From NCBI GenBank assembly GCA_015064195.1, contig SVSO01000061.1, positions 1 to 13,656 on the forward strand: a stretch of 13,656 nucleotides of DNA. The letters run 5' to 3'. The translations under genes and the position numbers were made by a program. This DNA is from Oscillospiraceae bacterium (lineage in GTDB: Bacteria; Bacillota_A; Clostridia; Oscillospirales; CAG-272). Below, piece by piece: positions 1 through 6,701 of this stretch; position 1 is the first letter of the stretch, and each line of letters starts with the position of its first letter. The notes beneath the pieces were generated by a model. The model was not told the DNA's origin and made no database searches. It saw only the letters and a list, made by a program, of their open reading frames with translations.

Positions 1-444
1 TTCATCGATTATGCGCACACGCCGGACGCGCTGGAGAATGTGCTGGAAACGCTGCTCCGCTTCAAAGCACCCCACGGACGGATCGTGGCGGTGTTCGGCT
101 GCGGCGGCGACCGGGATCGCACCAAGCGTCCCATCATGGGCAGGATCGCCACCACGCTTGCCGGACTGACCATCATCACCGGCGACAACAGCCGCTCGGA
201 GAATCCCCGCGCCATCATCTGCGATATCCTGCGCGGTGCGGCGGAAGGTGCGGACTGCAAGGTCATCGAGCGGCGGGAGAATGCCATCCGGTACGCCATT
301 ACCCATCACAGACCGGGGGATATCATCCTTCTTGCCGGAAAAGGGCATGAGGACTATGAGATCGATGCCGACGGGAAGCGGCCATTCTCGGAAAAAGCCA
401 TTGTTTATCAAGCAATATCCGGACTTTACGGTAAGGATCAATAA
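1..444 (+). CDS. murE: MurE, UDP-MurNAc-tripeptide synthetase (3' part)
   Basis: This is the C-terminal 147 residues of a Mur ligase that adds the third stem-peptide amino acid to UDP-MurNAc-L-Ala-D-Glu in the cytoplasm; the frame is open from base 1, so the gene starts upstream of the window. Visible family motifs are DYAHTPDALENVL at the start of the C-terminal ligase domain, FGCGGDRDRTKRPIMG, and GKGHEDYE (337-357). The amino-acid specificity loop reads DNSR (184-195) where meso-diaminopimelate enzymes normally have DNPR. The Asn and Arg that contact the substrate in the E. coli enzyme are kept, as is the Glu of GKGHE, so meso-diaminopimelate is still the likely substrate. murF follows after 30 bases, consistent with one operon. 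The family call is secure; the substrate call is inference. Confidence 0.95.
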   Translation, partial: FIDYAHTPDALENVLETLLRFKAPHGRIVAVFGCGGDRDRTKRPIMGRIATTLAGLTIITGDNSRSENPRAIICDILRGAAEGADCKVIERRENAIRYAITHHRPGDIILLAGKGHEDYEIDADGKRPFSEKAIVYQAISGLYGKDQ

Positions 445-474
445 AAAGGAACGTTACGCGAAAGGACAGAAAAA

Positions 475-1908
475 ATGGGCATTCAGCAGAAAAGAAAAAT
501 CTTTGATACCGCAGAGCTTGCCGGGATTCTCGGCCTTGAAACATCGGTGTGCGCGGACATTACCGGCATTGTTACCGATTCCAGAGAGGCGGAATCCGGC
601 GTGCTGTTCATCGCTCTGAAGGGCGAGCGCGTCGATGGTCATGATTATATCGCTCAGGCGATCACACGGGGCGCAGCTGCCGTCATCGCCGAGCGGATGC
701 CCGATGAGCTGGAGGATGAGGCAAAGGAGCGGGTGTTCGTCACGAAAAGCTCCCTCGAAGCCTTCGGAAAGATCGCCAAGGCGTATAAACAGCGCATCCA
801 TCCCCGCACCATCGCCGTCACCGGCAGTGTGGGAAAAACCACCACCAAGGAATTCATCTACGCCGTGGCCGGTGCGCGCTTCACGGCTCACAAAACGGCG
901 GGCAACTTCAACAGCGAGATCGGTATGCCGCTGACCGTGCTGGATATGCCGGAGCGGACACAGGTCTGCGTTCTGGAGATGGGCATGAGCGAGCTTGGCG
1001 AGATCTCCCGCATGACACGCATCGCCGAGCCGGACATCGCAGTCATCACCAACATCGGGAATTCTCACATTGAAAATCTCGGCTCCCGGGAGAACATCTG
1101 CAAGGCGAAGATGGAGATCGTAGAGGGCGTGCCGGAGAACGGATGGGTCATCCTCAACGCCGATGAGCCCATGCTGTTCGCGCAGAAGGGCAGACTCACG
1201 CAGAATCTGCTGTTCGTATCTCTCCAGAATCCGCAGGCGGATTACCGTGCGCTGAATATCCGCGAATATGAGGACAGCACGGAATTCGACCTTCTCGCGG
1301 GAAAGCGGGTCGTCACCAATGTACGCATTCCCACCATCGGCCGGCACAACGTTTACGATGCGACCTACGCCTTCGCGGTGGGTATCCTTCTCGGCATGAG
1401 CGATGAGGAGATCAAGTCGGGACTTCTGTCCTTCCATAACACGGGAATGCGTCAGAATATCTACGAATACGGCGGCATCACCGTCATCGAGGACTGCTAC
1501 AACGCAGGTCCGGAATCCATGAAGGCGGCGGTGGAGGTGCTGGCGAAGATGGCGGACAAGACCGACTGCCGCACCATTGCCGTGCTTGGCGATATGCGGG
1601 AGCTTGGTGAATACTCCAAGCAGCTGCACATGGAGGTGGGCACGCTGGTGGCGTCCCGTCACATTTCCCATCTCGTCACCTTCGGCAGAGAGGCGGAAAA
1701 TATCGCCCTCGGCGCGATCAATCATGCCCTCAAGCCGGACAATATCAGCATCAACACCAATACGGAGAATCCCAACATCACGGCGAAGGTCGTATATGAG
1801 CTGGTCCATCGCGGCGATGCCGTGCTGTTCAAGGCGAGCCGCGCGGTCAGACTGGAGCGTGTCATCGAGGAGCTCAAGCGTCTCATTGACGCAGATCCCG
1901 TCCGATAA
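475..1908 (+). CDS. murF: MurF, UDP-MurNAc-tripeptide:D-Ala-D-Ala ligase
   Basis: MurF uses ATP to join D-Ala-D-Ala to the UDP-MurNAc tripeptide, the last cytoplasmic step of peptidoglycan precursor synthesis. The 477-residue protein has the normal three-domain Mur ligase length. Its P-loop is TGSVGKTTTKE (residues 116-126), followed by the NFNSEIGMPLTVL motif, the central ITNIGNSHIENLGSREN motif typical of MurF, and DCYNAGPESM around residue 342 in the C-terminal half. The ATG at 475 has an AAAGGA ribosome binding site (461-466) eight bases upstream. It sits 30 bases after murE and 15 bases before mraY, in the classic dcw order. A 451-codon open frame on the opposite strand is an artefact of its GC-rich codon use. 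Confidence 0.97.
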   Translation: MGIQQKRKIFDTAELAGILGLETSVCADITGIVTDSREAESGVLFIALKGERVDGHDYIAQAITRGAAAVIAERMPDELEDEAKERVFVTKSSLEAFGKIAKAYKQRIHPRTIAVTGSVGKTTTKEFIYAVAGARFTAHKTAGNFNSEIGMPLTVLDMPERTQVCVLEMGMSELGEISRMTRIAEPDIAVITNIGNSHIENLGSRENICKAKMEIVEGVPENGWVILNADEPMLFAQKGRLTQNLLFVSLQNPQADYRALNIREYEDSTEFDLLAGKRVVTNVRIPTIGRHNVYDATYAFAVGILLGMSDEEIKSGLLSFHNTGMRQNIYEYGGITVIEDCYNAGPESMKAAVEVLAKMADKTDCRTIAVLGDMRELGEYSKQLHMEVGTLVASRHISHLVTFGREAENIALGAINHALKPDNISINTNTENPNITAKVVYELVHRGDAVLFKASRAVRLERVIEELKRLIDADPVR

Positions 1909-1923
1909 CAGGAGATTTCAGCT

Positions 1924-2910
1924 ATGATCATCTATTTTCTCGCGGCAATGATTGCCACGTTTGTCCTGACAGCGATTTTTGCACGGATCCTCATTCCCAA
2001 GCTGAAAAGCATGAAGCTGGGACAGCAGATCCTCGACATCGGCCCGCGCTGGCACAAAAATAAAGAGGGCACGCCTACCATGGGCGGCATCAGCTTCATT
2101 CTCGCATCCCTCATCGTTTTCATCATCCTCGCCGTCGTTATGACGGTAAACGGCGCATCGGAGGGCCTTGAAAAGCTGATCATCGTCATGGTGATGGCCA
2201 CGCTGAACGGCGCCATCGGCATCATCGACGACCTGACTAAGTTCAAAAATCACAGAAACGAAGGCCTTACCGCGTCCCAGAAATATCTGCTGCAGCTTGT
2301 TACGGCGGGACTTTTCCTCGGCGCGATGAAGTTCACCGGCAATCTGACCACAGCCATCCTCATCCCCTTTGCCGGCATTGAGCTTGAGCTTGGCATTTTC
2401 TACTACATCCTGTCCATCCTGCTCATCACCGGCATCATCAACGCAGTCAATCTGACCGACGGCATCGACGGCCTTGCAAGCTCGGTGACGCTGGCAGTGG
2501 GCGCATTCTTTGCAGTGGCGGCATTCACGCTGGGACTGCTTCCCGAAGCGGTCATCTCCGGCATCACCATCGGCGCGTGCCTCGGCTTCCTCGTCTACAA
2601 TTTCTATCCCGCCCGCGTGTTCATGGGCGACACCGGCTCGCTGTTCCTCGGCGGCCTTGTCATCGGCATGGCCTACATGGTGGGAAATCCGCTGATCATC
2701 GTCATTGTGGGCATTGTCTACATCTGCGAGGCGGCATCCGTCATGATTCAGGTGGGCTATTTCAAGATCACCCATGGCAAACGGTTCTTCAAAATGGCAC
2801 CCATCCATCATCATTTTGAAAAATGCGGCTGGTCGGAACTCAAGGTGGTGGGCGTATTCTCCCTCGTCACCGTCATCGCCGGCGTGATCGCATATTTCGG
2901 CATAAAATAA
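1924..2910 (+). CDS. mraY: MraY, phospho-MurNAc-pentapeptide translocase
   Basis: MraY transfers phospho-MurNAc-pentapeptide from UDP to undecaprenyl phosphate, making lipid I at the inner face of the membrane. The 328-residue protein is very hydrophobic with about ten predicted membrane spans, as in the family. Diagnostic motifs are GTPTMGGISF near the N-terminus, the Mg-binding Asp pair in GIIDDLTKF (D102, D103), NAVNLTDGIDGLA with D179 and D182, NFYPARVFMGDTGSLFLGG, and the uridine-site MAPIHHHFEKCGW (residues 291-303). The ATG has an AGGAG site at 1910-1914. The gene lies between murF and ftsW. murD, which often follows mraY, is not here. Confidence 0.97.
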   Translation: MIIYFLAAMIATFVLTAIFARILIPKLKSMKLGQQILDIGPRWHKNKEGTPTMGGISFILASLIVFIILAVVMTVNGASEGLEKLIIVMVMATLNGAIGIIDDLTKFKNHRNEGLTASQKYLLQLVTAGLFLGAMKFTGNLTTAILIPFAGIELELGIFYYILSILLITGIINAVNLTDGIDGLASSVTLAVGAFFAVAAFTLGLLPEAVISGITIGACLGFLVYNFYPARVFMGDTGSLFLGGLVIGMAYMVGNPLIIVIVGIVYICEAASVMIQVGYFKITHGKRFFKMAPIHHHFEKCGWSELKVVGVFSLVTVIAGVIAYFGIK

Positions 2911-2913
2911 AAA

Positions 2914-2931
2914 ACGGAGGTGATCGGTTTG
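2914..2931 (+). promoter_or_regulatory. strong ribosome binding site that fixes the ftsW start at a TTG codon
   Basis: The sequence ACGGAGGTGATC (2914-2925) is a near-complete match to the 16S anti-Shine-Dalgarno sequence. A GTG at 2920-2922 lies inside this site and so cannot be the start. The in-frame TTG at 2929-2931 lies eight bases after GGAGG, ideal spacing, and is the supported start of ftsW. Confidence 0.85.
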
Positions 2932-4380
2932 CACGACGATCGCAGAAACTATAACTACAGATCCGGCAATGGAAATCGCCCGGCAAACCGTCCGGGACAG
3001 AATCCCACACAGGGCCGCGGTCAATCACAGCAGAACGCACAGCGTCAGCCGGCGCAGACCGGACAGACCCGTCAGATCCCGGCGCAGAACGGCTCTCAGC
3101 AAAACCGTCCGGCGCGTCAGATGCCAGCACGGACTCCGGCAAAGCGGAATACAAAGCCCACAGCCGCAGCTCCTGCCAAAAAGAAGCCGGAGGAGGGCGC
3201 ACTTTCCTTCTGGAAGCGCACCTTTGCGGTCGATCCGTCCGTATTCGAGCAGCGCGATCTCGTACGCGAAAAGGGAAGCGTGGATTATGTGTTCCTCATC
3301 CTCGTGCTGATCCTGCTGGCATTCGGCACGGTCATGGTTTATTCGGCCAGCTATGCCTACGCAAAAAATGAGTACGGTGACAGCTATTACATCATCTTCC
3401 GGCAGTTCATCTTTATCGTCGTCGGCTTTATCGGCATGGCGTTTGCGGCTGTATTCCCGCCGGAATTTTATCGCAAAGTCACCATTCCTTACTACATCGT
3501 CTGCTTCTTCCTGCTGGCACTGGTGCCCATCATCGGCCAGACGCATCACGGCGCAAAACGCTGGATCTCCCTCGGATTTACCGAAATTCAGCCGTCGGAG
3601 TTCATGAAGCTTGGTCTGGTGCTCATGCTGGCGTGGTATTTCGACCGCTATTATGAGCGTGTCACGGACACCTCCAACATTGTGCGCTCCTCCTTCTTCG
3701 GCTCCTTCGTTCCGCTGGCCATCACCGGTGTCACCTGCGTACTGGTCGTCATCGAGAAGCATATGTCCGGCACCATCATTATGCTGATGATCGGTCTCAT
3801 CGTCATTTTCTCCAGCGGCACACCTCTGCGCGTCCTGCTGGGACTCGGCGGCGCGGGTATCGGCGTGCTGGGTTTGTTCAGTCTCATCACCGACTATACC
3901 AAACGCCGCATCGACATCTGGCTGCATCCGGAAAAAGACCCGCTGGACGGCGGTTATCAGACCTTGCAGGGACTCTATGCCATCGGCTCGGGCGGATTTT
4001 TCGGCGTAGGGCTTGGTGAGAGCCGGCAGAAGCATATGTATGTGTCACAGCCGCAGAACGACTTCATCTTCACCATCGTCTGCGAGGAGCTGGGCTTCCT
4101 CGGCGCATCGGCGGTGATCATCCTGTTCGTGCTGTTCGTATGGCGCGGCTTTGTCATCGCCATGAAAGCACCGGATACCTTCTCCTCCCTCGTGGTGGTC
4201 GGCATCGTTGGTAAGGTGGCACTTCAGAGTATACTCAACATCGCGGTGGTCACAAACTCCATGCCCAACACCGGCATTTCGCTGCCGTTCTTCTCCTACG
4301 GCGGCTCATCGCTTTGCGTGCTGATGGTGGAAATGGGCATCGTTTTGTCCATATCGCGATACTCAAGGCAAAAGAAATAA
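2929..4380 (+). CDS. ftsW: FtsW, septal SEDS peptidoglycan glycosyltransferase
   Basis: FtsW is the membrane polymerase that builds septal glycan strands from lipid II with its partner class B PBP. From the TTG start the protein is 483 residues against roughly 400 for typical FtsW. The excess is an N-terminal cytoplasmic tail: residues 1-90 are low complexity, rich in Gln, Asn, Pro and Arg and strongly basic, and the first membrane span begins near residue 119. The SEDS core is intact: VMVYSASYAYA, GAKRWISLG (208-216), TEIQPSEFMKLG, KDPLDGGYQ with the Asp at 337 that aligns with the catalytic Asp of RodA/FtsW, NDFIFTIVCEELGFLG (377-392), and NTGISLPFFSYGGSS near the end. Its position between mraY and murG supports FtsW over RodA. 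The tail is unexplained and may bind division partners or nucleic acid. Confidence 0.95.
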   Translation: MHDDRRNYNYRSGNGNRPANRPGQNPTQGRGQSQQNAQRQPAQTGQTRQIPAQNGSQQNRPARQMPARTPAKRNTKPTAAAPAKKKPEEGALSFWKRTFAVDPSVFEQRDLVREKGSVDYVFLILVLILLAFGTVMVYSASYAYAKNEYGDSYYIIFRQFIFIVVGFIGMAFAAVFPPEFYRKVTIPYYIVCFFLLALVPIIGQTHHGAKRWISLGFTEIQPSEFMKLGLVLMLAWYFDRYYERVTDTSNIVRSSFFGSFVPLAITGVTCVLVVIEKHMSGTIIMLMIGLIVIFSSGTPLRVLLGLGGAGIGVLGLFSLITDYTKRRIDIWLHPEKDPLDGGYQTLQGLYAIGSGGFFGVGLGESRQKHMYVSQPQNDFIFTIVCEELGFLGASAVIILFVLFVWRGFVIAMKAPDTFSSLVVVGIVGKVALQSILNIAVVTNSMPNTGISLPFFSYGGSSLCVLMVEMGIVLSISRYSRQKK

Positions 4381-4398
4381 GGATTAGGAGTCATTACA

Positions 4399-5520
4399 GT
4401 GAAAGTTTTAATGACCGGCGGCGGAACCGGCGGACACGTCAATCCCGCCATCGCCATTGCGGGCAGTATCCGCGACAACATCCCCGGCTCGCAGATCGAA
4501 TTTGTGGGCACATCCCGGGGCATCGAGAACAAGCTTGTGCCCAAGGAAGGCTACAAGCTCCATCATGTGGAGGTGCAGGGCTTCAAGCGCAAGCTGACGC
4601 CCTACAACATCAAATCCGCGTGGCTGGCCTTTACATCGCCTATGAAGGCGAAGAAAATCATCAAGGAATTCAAACCCGATCTTGTGGTGGGAACGGGCGG
4701 ATACGTCTGCTGGCCGCTTCTCAAGGCGGCGGCATCCATGGGTGTTCCCACCGCCATCCACGAATCCAACGCCATTCCCGGCGTGGCAGTGAGAATGCTG
4801 GCGAAATATGTGGATCGCATCTACGTGAATTTTGATGCCACGGCGGATGCACTGGGCGAGGCTTACAAGGATAAGATCGTCAAGGTGGGCAATCCCATCA
4901 AGCCGGCGTTTGCCAGCCTTTCCTATTCGGAGGCGAGAAAAACGCTGGGCATCGACGGAAAATATACCCATTTTCTCCTGTCCTGCGGCGGCAGTATGGG
5001 CGCGGAAAAGGTAAACGACGAGATGCTGGCCTTCATGCGGGATTATACAAGGCATCATCCGGAGCTGCTCCACGTTCACGCCACCGGTGCCATCGAATAT
5101 GAGGCGGCGACGGCGAAATTTCGCGAATACGGGCTGGAGGACTGCGAGAATATCAAGCTGCTGGAATACATCTACGATATGCCGACGCAGATGGCGGCGG
5201 CGGACGTGGTGGTCAGCCGTGCGGGGGCCATGTCCCTGTCGGAGCTGGCGATCCTGCATAAATGCTGTGTGCTGATCCCGTCGCCCCATGTGACGGACAA
5301 TCATCAGTACAAAAACGCAAAGGTGCTGGCTGACCGGGATGCGGCCCTCCTCTTTGAAGAAAAGGAGCTGACTGACGCCAAGCTGACCGATGCGCTTGCC
5401 GGACTGCTTGCGGATGACGCAAAACGCGCAAAGATGGCGGAGAATATCGCATCTTTTGCACTTCCCGATGCCAACCGGAGCATCTTCAACGACCTGTGCC
5501 GGCTGGCAAAGAGCAAATAA
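4399..5520 (+). CDS. murG: MurG, lipid II synthase (GlcNAc transferase)
   Basis: MurG adds GlcNAc from UDP-GlcNAc to lipid I, giving lipid II, at the inner membrane face. The 373-residue length fits the GT28 family. Visible motifs are GGGTGGHVNPAIAIA (residues 7-21), GTGGYVCWPLLKAA, HESNAIPGVAVRMLAKY (121-137), SCGGSMGAEKVND (195-207, where E. coli has GGSQGA), SRAGAMSLSEL with the nucleotide-binding Glu at 282, and DNHQYKNA (300-307). Translation starts at GTG 4399, with a TAGGAG site (4385-4390) eight bases upstream and 18 bases after ftsW. No hairpin terminator follows it; the next gene has its own promoter. Confidence 0.97.
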   Translation: MKVLMTGGGTGGHVNPAIAIAGSIRDNIPGSQIEFVGTSRGIENKLVPKEGYKLHHVEVQGFKRKLTPYNIKSAWLAFTSPMKAKKIIKEFKPDLVVGTGGYVCWPLLKAAASMGVPTAIHESNAIPGVAVRMLAKYVDRIYVNFDATADALGEAYKDKIVKVGNPIKPAFASLSYSEARKTLGIDGKYTHFLLSCGGSMGAEKVNDEMLAFMRDYTRHHPELLHVHATGAIEYEAATAKFREYGLEDCENIKLLEYIYDMPTQMAAADVVVSRAGAMSLSELAILHKCCVLIPSPHVTDNHQYKNAKVLADRDAALLFEEKELTDAKLTDALAGLLADDAKRAKMAENIASFALPDANRSIFNDLCRLAKSK

Positions 5521-5574
5521 ACCGGTGTTTATGAAAAATTCATGAAATTCTGATAGAAAATCAGCGCAAATACC

Positions 5575-5604
5575 TTGACTTTTTGGATGTTGCTATGTTA
5601 TAAT
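5575..5604 (+). promoter_or_regulatory. predicted sigma-A promoter for ftsQ
   Basis: TTGACT (5575-5580) and a consensus TATAAT (5599-5604) are separated by 18 bases, and a TGT triplet just upstream makes it an extended -10 element. The predicted start is near 5611, giving a leader of about 90 bases. The upstream gap after murG is AT-rich and holds a weak CTGAT/ATCAG dyad (5550-5564). This lets ftsQ be transcribed independently of the mur genes. Confidence 0.85.
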
Positions 5605-5629
5605 ATTATAAAGGCGGTATTTTGACCAT

Positions 5630-5704
5630 TTGCAGATGCGGATGGAAAAAGTCAACGCTTTCGTTTGGGAAGAATACGAGGCTTTCACGGGGGCAGAAGG
5701 ATGA
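5630..5704 (+). CDS. possible small leader ORF overlapping the ftsQ start
   Basis: In the ftsQ leader an open frame of 22 codons from ATG 5636 (24 from TTG 5630) ends in TGA at 5702-5704. That stop overlaps the ftsQ ATG at 5701 as ATGA, the arrangement used for translational coupling. The peptide is acidic and aromatic in its second half (VWEEYEAFTG). Its own ribosome binding site is poor: AGGCGG at 5612-5617 lies 12 bases before the TTG and 18 before the ATG. It could be chance, a leader peptide, or the remnant of a lost gene. I do not recognise it. Confidence 0.25.
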   Translation: MQMRMEKVNAFVWEEYEAFTGAEG

Positions 5705-6570
5705 ATCAGTCAAACAACCGCCGGGAAAGCAGATTCTTTACCGGCAATCAAAGCGAGCTTCAGCAGATCAAAAGCAAAGAAAGCCTGCAGAAATTTGTCA
5801 GACACAATCGTGCAAAAAAACAGCTTTCCCGCTTCGGCTATACCGTGGTGTTCATCGCCATCTGTGTGGTGTTCATCATCATTTGTCTGGCGGTGTTCTT
5901 CAAGATCAAGACCATCGAGGTGGTGGGTACAACCCGCTACAGCGCCGAGCAGGTGCTCAGTGTGGTGGACATTGAAGAAGGGCTGAGCCTGTATGAGGTG
6001 TCAAACCGCGATGTGCAGGCGATCCCGAAAAAGCTGGCATATATCCACAGCGCACGCATCGTCCGCAAGCTGCCCAGCACGCTGGTCATCAGCGTGATTG
6101 AGGATACGCCCGTCTATGTGAGCGAGTTCTACGGTGAGTTTTTCATTCTTTCCGAGGAGCTTCGCGTGCTGGACCGGGTGTTTGACCGGGCAGAGCTTGA
6201 GGGAATGACACTGGTGGAGCTGGTGCTTCCCACCATCAATTCGGCGGTGGTTGGCGAGACAGTGGAATTTGAAGCCGATGTCACACGGCGTTATGTGGAA
6301 GCGTATCTGGATGCGCTGGAGGGCAGCGATCTGTTCGCAAAAACAACGGCCTTTGACCTGCGCGACCGATTCAATCTGGCGGTGATCTGTGAGGGGATCT
6401 ATCTTGTGGATTTCGGCAACGGCGACGAGCTTGGCACCAAGTTCACGGCGGTGGCGGGAATGCTGGAGAATGAGGTGTTCGCCGATAAAATTCCGGCTAC
6501 CATCGATGCAAACGACCCCACAGAATGTGCGGTCATCAAAGATCCGGGCGCAGAGATCGCCTTCAATTGA
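5701..6570 (+). CDS. ftsQ: FtsQ/DivIB, bitopic divisome protein
   Basis: FtsQ (DivIB in Gram-positives) is a single-pass membrane protein that links FtsL and FtsB-like partners to the septal synthase. The 289 residues comprise a basic cytoplasmic region (1-46), one membrane span (about 47-67), and an extracytoplasmic POTRA domain starting at IKTIEVVGTTRYSAEQVL and running to about residue 138 with the family's LPSTLVISVIEDTP pattern. A beta-domain extends to the C-terminus. Sequence identity in this family is always low, so the call rests on topology, POTRA pattern and position between murG and ftsZ. ATG 5701 is preferred over the in-frame TTG at 5665 because a GGGGG run (5689-5693) lies at usable spacing, although the site is not a strong one. 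Confidence 0.88.
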   Translation: MNQSNNRRESRFFTGNQSELQQIKSKESLQKFVRHNRAKKQLSRFGYTVVFIAICVVFIIICLAVFFKIKTIEVVGTTRYSAEQVLSVVDIEEGLSLYEVSNRDVQAIPKKLAYIHSARIVRKLPSTLVISVIEDTPVYVSEFYGEFFILSEELRVLDRVFDRAELEGMTLVELVLPTINSAVVGETVEFEADVTRRYVEAYLDALEGSDLFAKTTAFDLRDRFNLAVICEGIYLVDFGNGDELGTKFTAVAGMLENEVFADKIPATIDANDPTECAVIKDPGAEIAFN

Positions 6571-6614
6571 GTCAAACCATTGACGAATCGTAAAAAAATC
6601 TTAAACTTTTATAG

Positions 6615-6628
6615 ATTTGCTTGCAAAT
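6615..6628 (+). promoter_or_regulatory. inverted repeat over the ftsZ -35 region
   Basis: ATTTGC-TT-GCAAAT is a perfect dyad with 6-base arms and a 2-base centre. It covers the candidate -35 hexamer (6617-6622) of the ftsZ promoter, where a bound protein would block polymerase. No regulator gene is adjacent, so an operator role is inference. Chance is possible in this AT-rich gap. Confidence 0.4.
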
Positions 6629-6646
6629 AGCGAGAATTGATATTAT
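6617..6646 (+). promoter_or_regulatory. predicted sigma-A promoter for ftsZ
   Basis: TTGCTT (6617-6622) is 18 bases from TATTAT (6641-6646), and the TGA just before it forms an extended -10. A second candidate is TTGACG (6580-6585), but its -10 is poor. The 131-base gap between ftsQ and ftsZ is clearly AT-rich compared with the genes, which fits a promoter region. Confidence 0.6.
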
Positions 6647-6701
6647 CATATAAGGTAAGAAGTTTTGATAGCGGACACAGAAAATTAGGAGGATACTGAA
6701 A

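Noticed and set aside
454..1809. 451-codon open frame on the minus strand opposite murF
   Set aside because: It lies wholly opposite a certain gene, has no ribosome binding site or recognisable motif, and its His/Arg/Asp/Gly-rich composition is typical of antisense frames in GC-rich coding DNA.
1918..4035. Two long minus-strand frames opposite mraY and ftsW
   Set aside because: Low-complexity His/Asp/Glu-rich products that only mirror codons of the membrane proteins; no initiation signals.
5531..5564. Weak dyads (ATGAA/TTCAT and CTGAT/ATCAG) between murG and ftsQ, considered as a terminator
   Set aside because: Stems are only five base pairs, AT-rich, and lack a following T-run, so termination is unlikely; an operator role is possible but unsupported.
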